From NCBI RefSeq assembly GCF_052857255.1, contig NC_135502.1, forward strand, positions 185,005,806 through 185,069,805: 64,000 bases of DNA. The letters are read 5' to 3'. This document shows positions 61,591 to 64,000 of this stretch, piece by piece (positions within the stretch are counted from its first letter, which is position 1; every line of letters starts with the position of its first letter). Both the position numbers and the translations under genes were made by a program. The notes beneath the pieces are model-generated. The model searched no databases. It worked only from the letters and a program-made list of their open reading frames with translations, and was not told where the DNA came from. This DNA is from Amblyomma americanum (taxonomy: Eukaryota > Arthropoda > Arachnida > Ixodida > Ixodidae).

Positions 61591-64000
61591 AACTATTTCT
61601 TCTTTTTGGTTCAGATTGTTGGTTTTGTTCTACCTGGCTGTATTGCTCACGAGAACGCCAGGATTACCGACAGCGACCTGAAAACGCTGAACAGGTTTAT
61701 TACCGAGAGATACGATGCTACAAGGAATATCGAGCAACACGGCATCAGCCACTGTGGGAACGGTACACTGCTGTCCACGGCCCTCGGAGTAACATGGGAG
61801 CTGGTGCGACATCGACGTCAAACTGCTTTAAACAGAGTCACGCTCGGTACATCGGAACTGGACATGATGACCACGTGAGCGAGATAACGTTAAGGAACTA
61901 TTTCGTCTTTTAATTCAGATTGTTGCTTTTTGTCCAAATGGATGCATTGCTCATGTGAACGCCTGGATTACCGACAGCGACCTCTAAACGCTATACAGCT
62001 TTAATACCGAGAGTTACGATGCTGCAAGGAACATCGAGCAACACGGCATCAGCCCCTGTGGGAACGGTCCACCGCTCTCCACAGCCCTCGGAGTAAATGG
62101 TAGCCGCTGCGACATCGACGTCAAACTGCTTTCAACAGAATCACGCTCCGTTCATCGGAATGGATCATGGTGGAACCGTGAGCGAGATGACGTTGCGGAA
62201 CTATTTCGTCTTTTTGGTTCAGATTGTTGGTTTTGTTCTACCTGGCTGTATTGCTCACGAGAACGCCTGGATTACTGACAGCGACCTGAAAATGCTGAAC
62301 AGATGTAATGCCGAAAGTTACGATGCTAGAAGGGACATCGAGCAACACGGCATCAGCCGCTGTGGGAACAGTTCTCGGAGTAACATAGGAGCCGCTGCGA
62401 CATGATGTCAAACTGATTAAAACAGAGTCACGCTCCGTTCATCGGAACGGGACATTGTGGCAGCGTGAGCGACATGACGATGACCAACTCTTTTGTGTTT
62501 TTGGTTCAGATTGTTGGTTTTGTTCTACCTGGCTGCATTGCTCACGAGAACGCCTGGATTACCGACAGCGACCCGAAAACGCTGAACAGATGTAATACCG
62601 AGAATTACGATGCTACAACGAACATCGAGCAACACGGCATCAGCCGCTGTGGCAACGGTACACTGCTGTCCACGGCCCTCGGAGTAACATGGGAGCAGGT
62701 GCGACATCGACGTCAAACTGCTTTAAACAGAGTCACGCTCCGTACATGGGAACGGGACATGGTGGCAACGTGAGCGAGATGACGTTAAGGAACTATTTCG
62801 TCTTTTAAATCAGATTCTTGTTTTTTGTCCCACTGGATGCATTGCTCATGTGAACGCCTGGATTACCGACAGCGACCTCAAAACGCTATACAGCTTAAAT
62901 ACCGAAATTTACGATGCTACAAGGAACATCGAGCAGCACGGCATCAACCCCTGAGGGAACGGTCCACCGCTGTACACGGGCCTCGGAGTAACATGGGAGC
63001 CCCTGCGACATCGACGTCAAACTGCTTTAAACAGAGTCACACTCCGTTCATCGGAACGGAGCATGGTGGCGCCGTGAGCGAGATGACGTTGATGAACTAT
63101 TTCGTCTTTTTGGTTCAGATAGTTGGTTTTGTTCTACCTTGCTGCATTGCTCATGAGAACGCCAGGATTACCGACAGCAACCTGAAAACGCTGAAGAGAT
63201 GTAACTCCGAGAGTTATGATGCTACATGGAACATCGAGCAACACGGCATCAGCCCCGGTGGGAACAGTCCACCGCTCTACTAAGCCCTCGGAGCAACATA
63301 GGAGCCGCTGCGACATTGACGTCAAAATGCTTTAAACATAGTCACGCTCCGTTCATTGTAACGGGGCATGGTGGCACCATGAGCGAGATGACGTTGAGGA
63401 ACTATTTCGTCTTTTCAGTTGAGATTGTTGGTTTTGTTCCACCTGGCTGCATTGCTCATGAGAAGGCCTGGATTACCGACAGCGACCTGATACGCTGAAC
63501 AGATGTAATTCCGAGAGTTACGACGCTACAAGGAACATCGAGCAACACGGCATCAACCCCTGAGGGAACAGTCCACCGCTGTACAGGGGCCTCGGAGTAA
63601 CATGGGAGCCGCTGCAACATCGACGTCAAACTGCTTTAAACAGAGTCATGCCCCGTACATTTGAACGGGACATGGTGGCACCGTGAGCGAGATGACGTTA
63701 AGGAACTATTTCGTCTTTTTAGTTCAGATTGTTGGTTTTTTCCACATGGCTGCATTGCTCATGAGAAGGCCTGGATTACCAACAGCGACTTGAAAACGCT
63801 GAACAGATGTAACTCCGAGAGTTACGATGCTACAAGGAACATCGAGCAACACGGCATCAGCCCCTCTGGGAACAGTCCACCGCTGTTCACGGCTATCGGA
63901 GTAACACGGGAGCCGCTGCGACAGCGACGTCAAACTGCTTTAAACAGAGTCACCCTCCGTTCGTCGGAATAGGGCATGGTGGCACCGTGAACGAGATGAC
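61591..64000 (+). repeat. Satellite array 5 (continuation of array 4 after LINE-2), about 8 monomers to the window edge
   Basis: It resumes in the middle of the interrupted monomer at AACTATTTCTTC. Order and variants follow array 1 from about 13495, with a single copy of the 894-bp trimer instead of two. The EHRATRHQPRW-type is at 63226 and the CENP-B-box-like monomer at 63959. In array 1 the LINE 5' junction lies about 1.4 kb after the equivalent of 63601, so another LINE-1 would be expected roughly 1 kb past the right edge. Confidence 0.92.

Noticed and set aside
1649..63933. Recurring 63-codon minus-strand frame (MTSMSQRLPCYSEG...VLMSNAAR)
   Set aside because: It is antisense to the plus-strand frame in each monomer, with the same variation, and shows no independent signal.
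311..64000. CRISPR array or other prokaryotic repeat system
   Set aside because: Repeats are contiguous 288-305-bp monomers without short unique spacers, and the interrupting elements are eukaryotic non-LTR retrotransposons.

Overview
This is eukaryotic, non-coding, repeat-dominated DNA. About 48 kb of the 64 kb is a single tandem satellite family with a monomer of about 305 bp, all in one orientation. It is interrupted by copies of one non-LTR retrotransposon (called LINE-1 here, only a local label) and by one insertion of a second, related non-LTR element (LINE-2, also local). I see no conserved host gene, tRNA, rRNA, CRISPR array or bacterial operon. The elements are CR1/L2-like, with a PHD-like finger plus baculovirus-FP-like ORF1, an APE endonuclease/RT ORF2 and very short tandem-repeat 3' tails. 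Elements of this type are common in ixodid ticks, so a chelicerate, probably a hard tick, is my best guess. That is inference.

Layout: 1-310, 3' end of LINE-1 copy D; 311-17809, satellite array 1; 17810-22524, LINE-1 copy A; 22525-28285, array 2; 28286-33002, LINE-1 copy B; 33003-46092, array 3; 46093-50789, LINE-1 copy C; 50790-60040, array 4; 60041-61590, LINE-2, 5'-truncated but with an open RT frame; 61591-64000, array 5.

The main result is that the LINE-1 copies are not independent insertions. Each has the same 5' satellite junction and the same 3' satellite junction. All three long copies share the same internal stop codons, and distinctive monomer variants follow each copy in the same order. 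A LINE that had already been disabled was therefore captured in the satellite and has since been copied as part of a very long higher-order repeat (10.5, 17.8 and 22.2 kb between successive LINE 3' ends). Internal deletions and duplications of whole monomers account for the length differences. LINE-2 landed later, in one copy of this repeat; a matching empty site is visible in array 1 near 13487.

Within the satellite, 305-bp monomers alternate with 288-bp monomers that lack 17 bp and with rarer 289-bp and 105-bp variants. Smaller nested duplications are present (894 bp, and about 1.4 kb copied 3330 bp away). Each monomer carries a short inverted repeat that partly covaries between monomer types. 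One monomer class has a CENP-B-box-like sequence at the same place. The plus strand of the monomer holds a roughly 100-codon frame that begins like a secretory signal peptide. The last point may be chance or a relic of the satellite's origin; I do not annotate these frames as genes.
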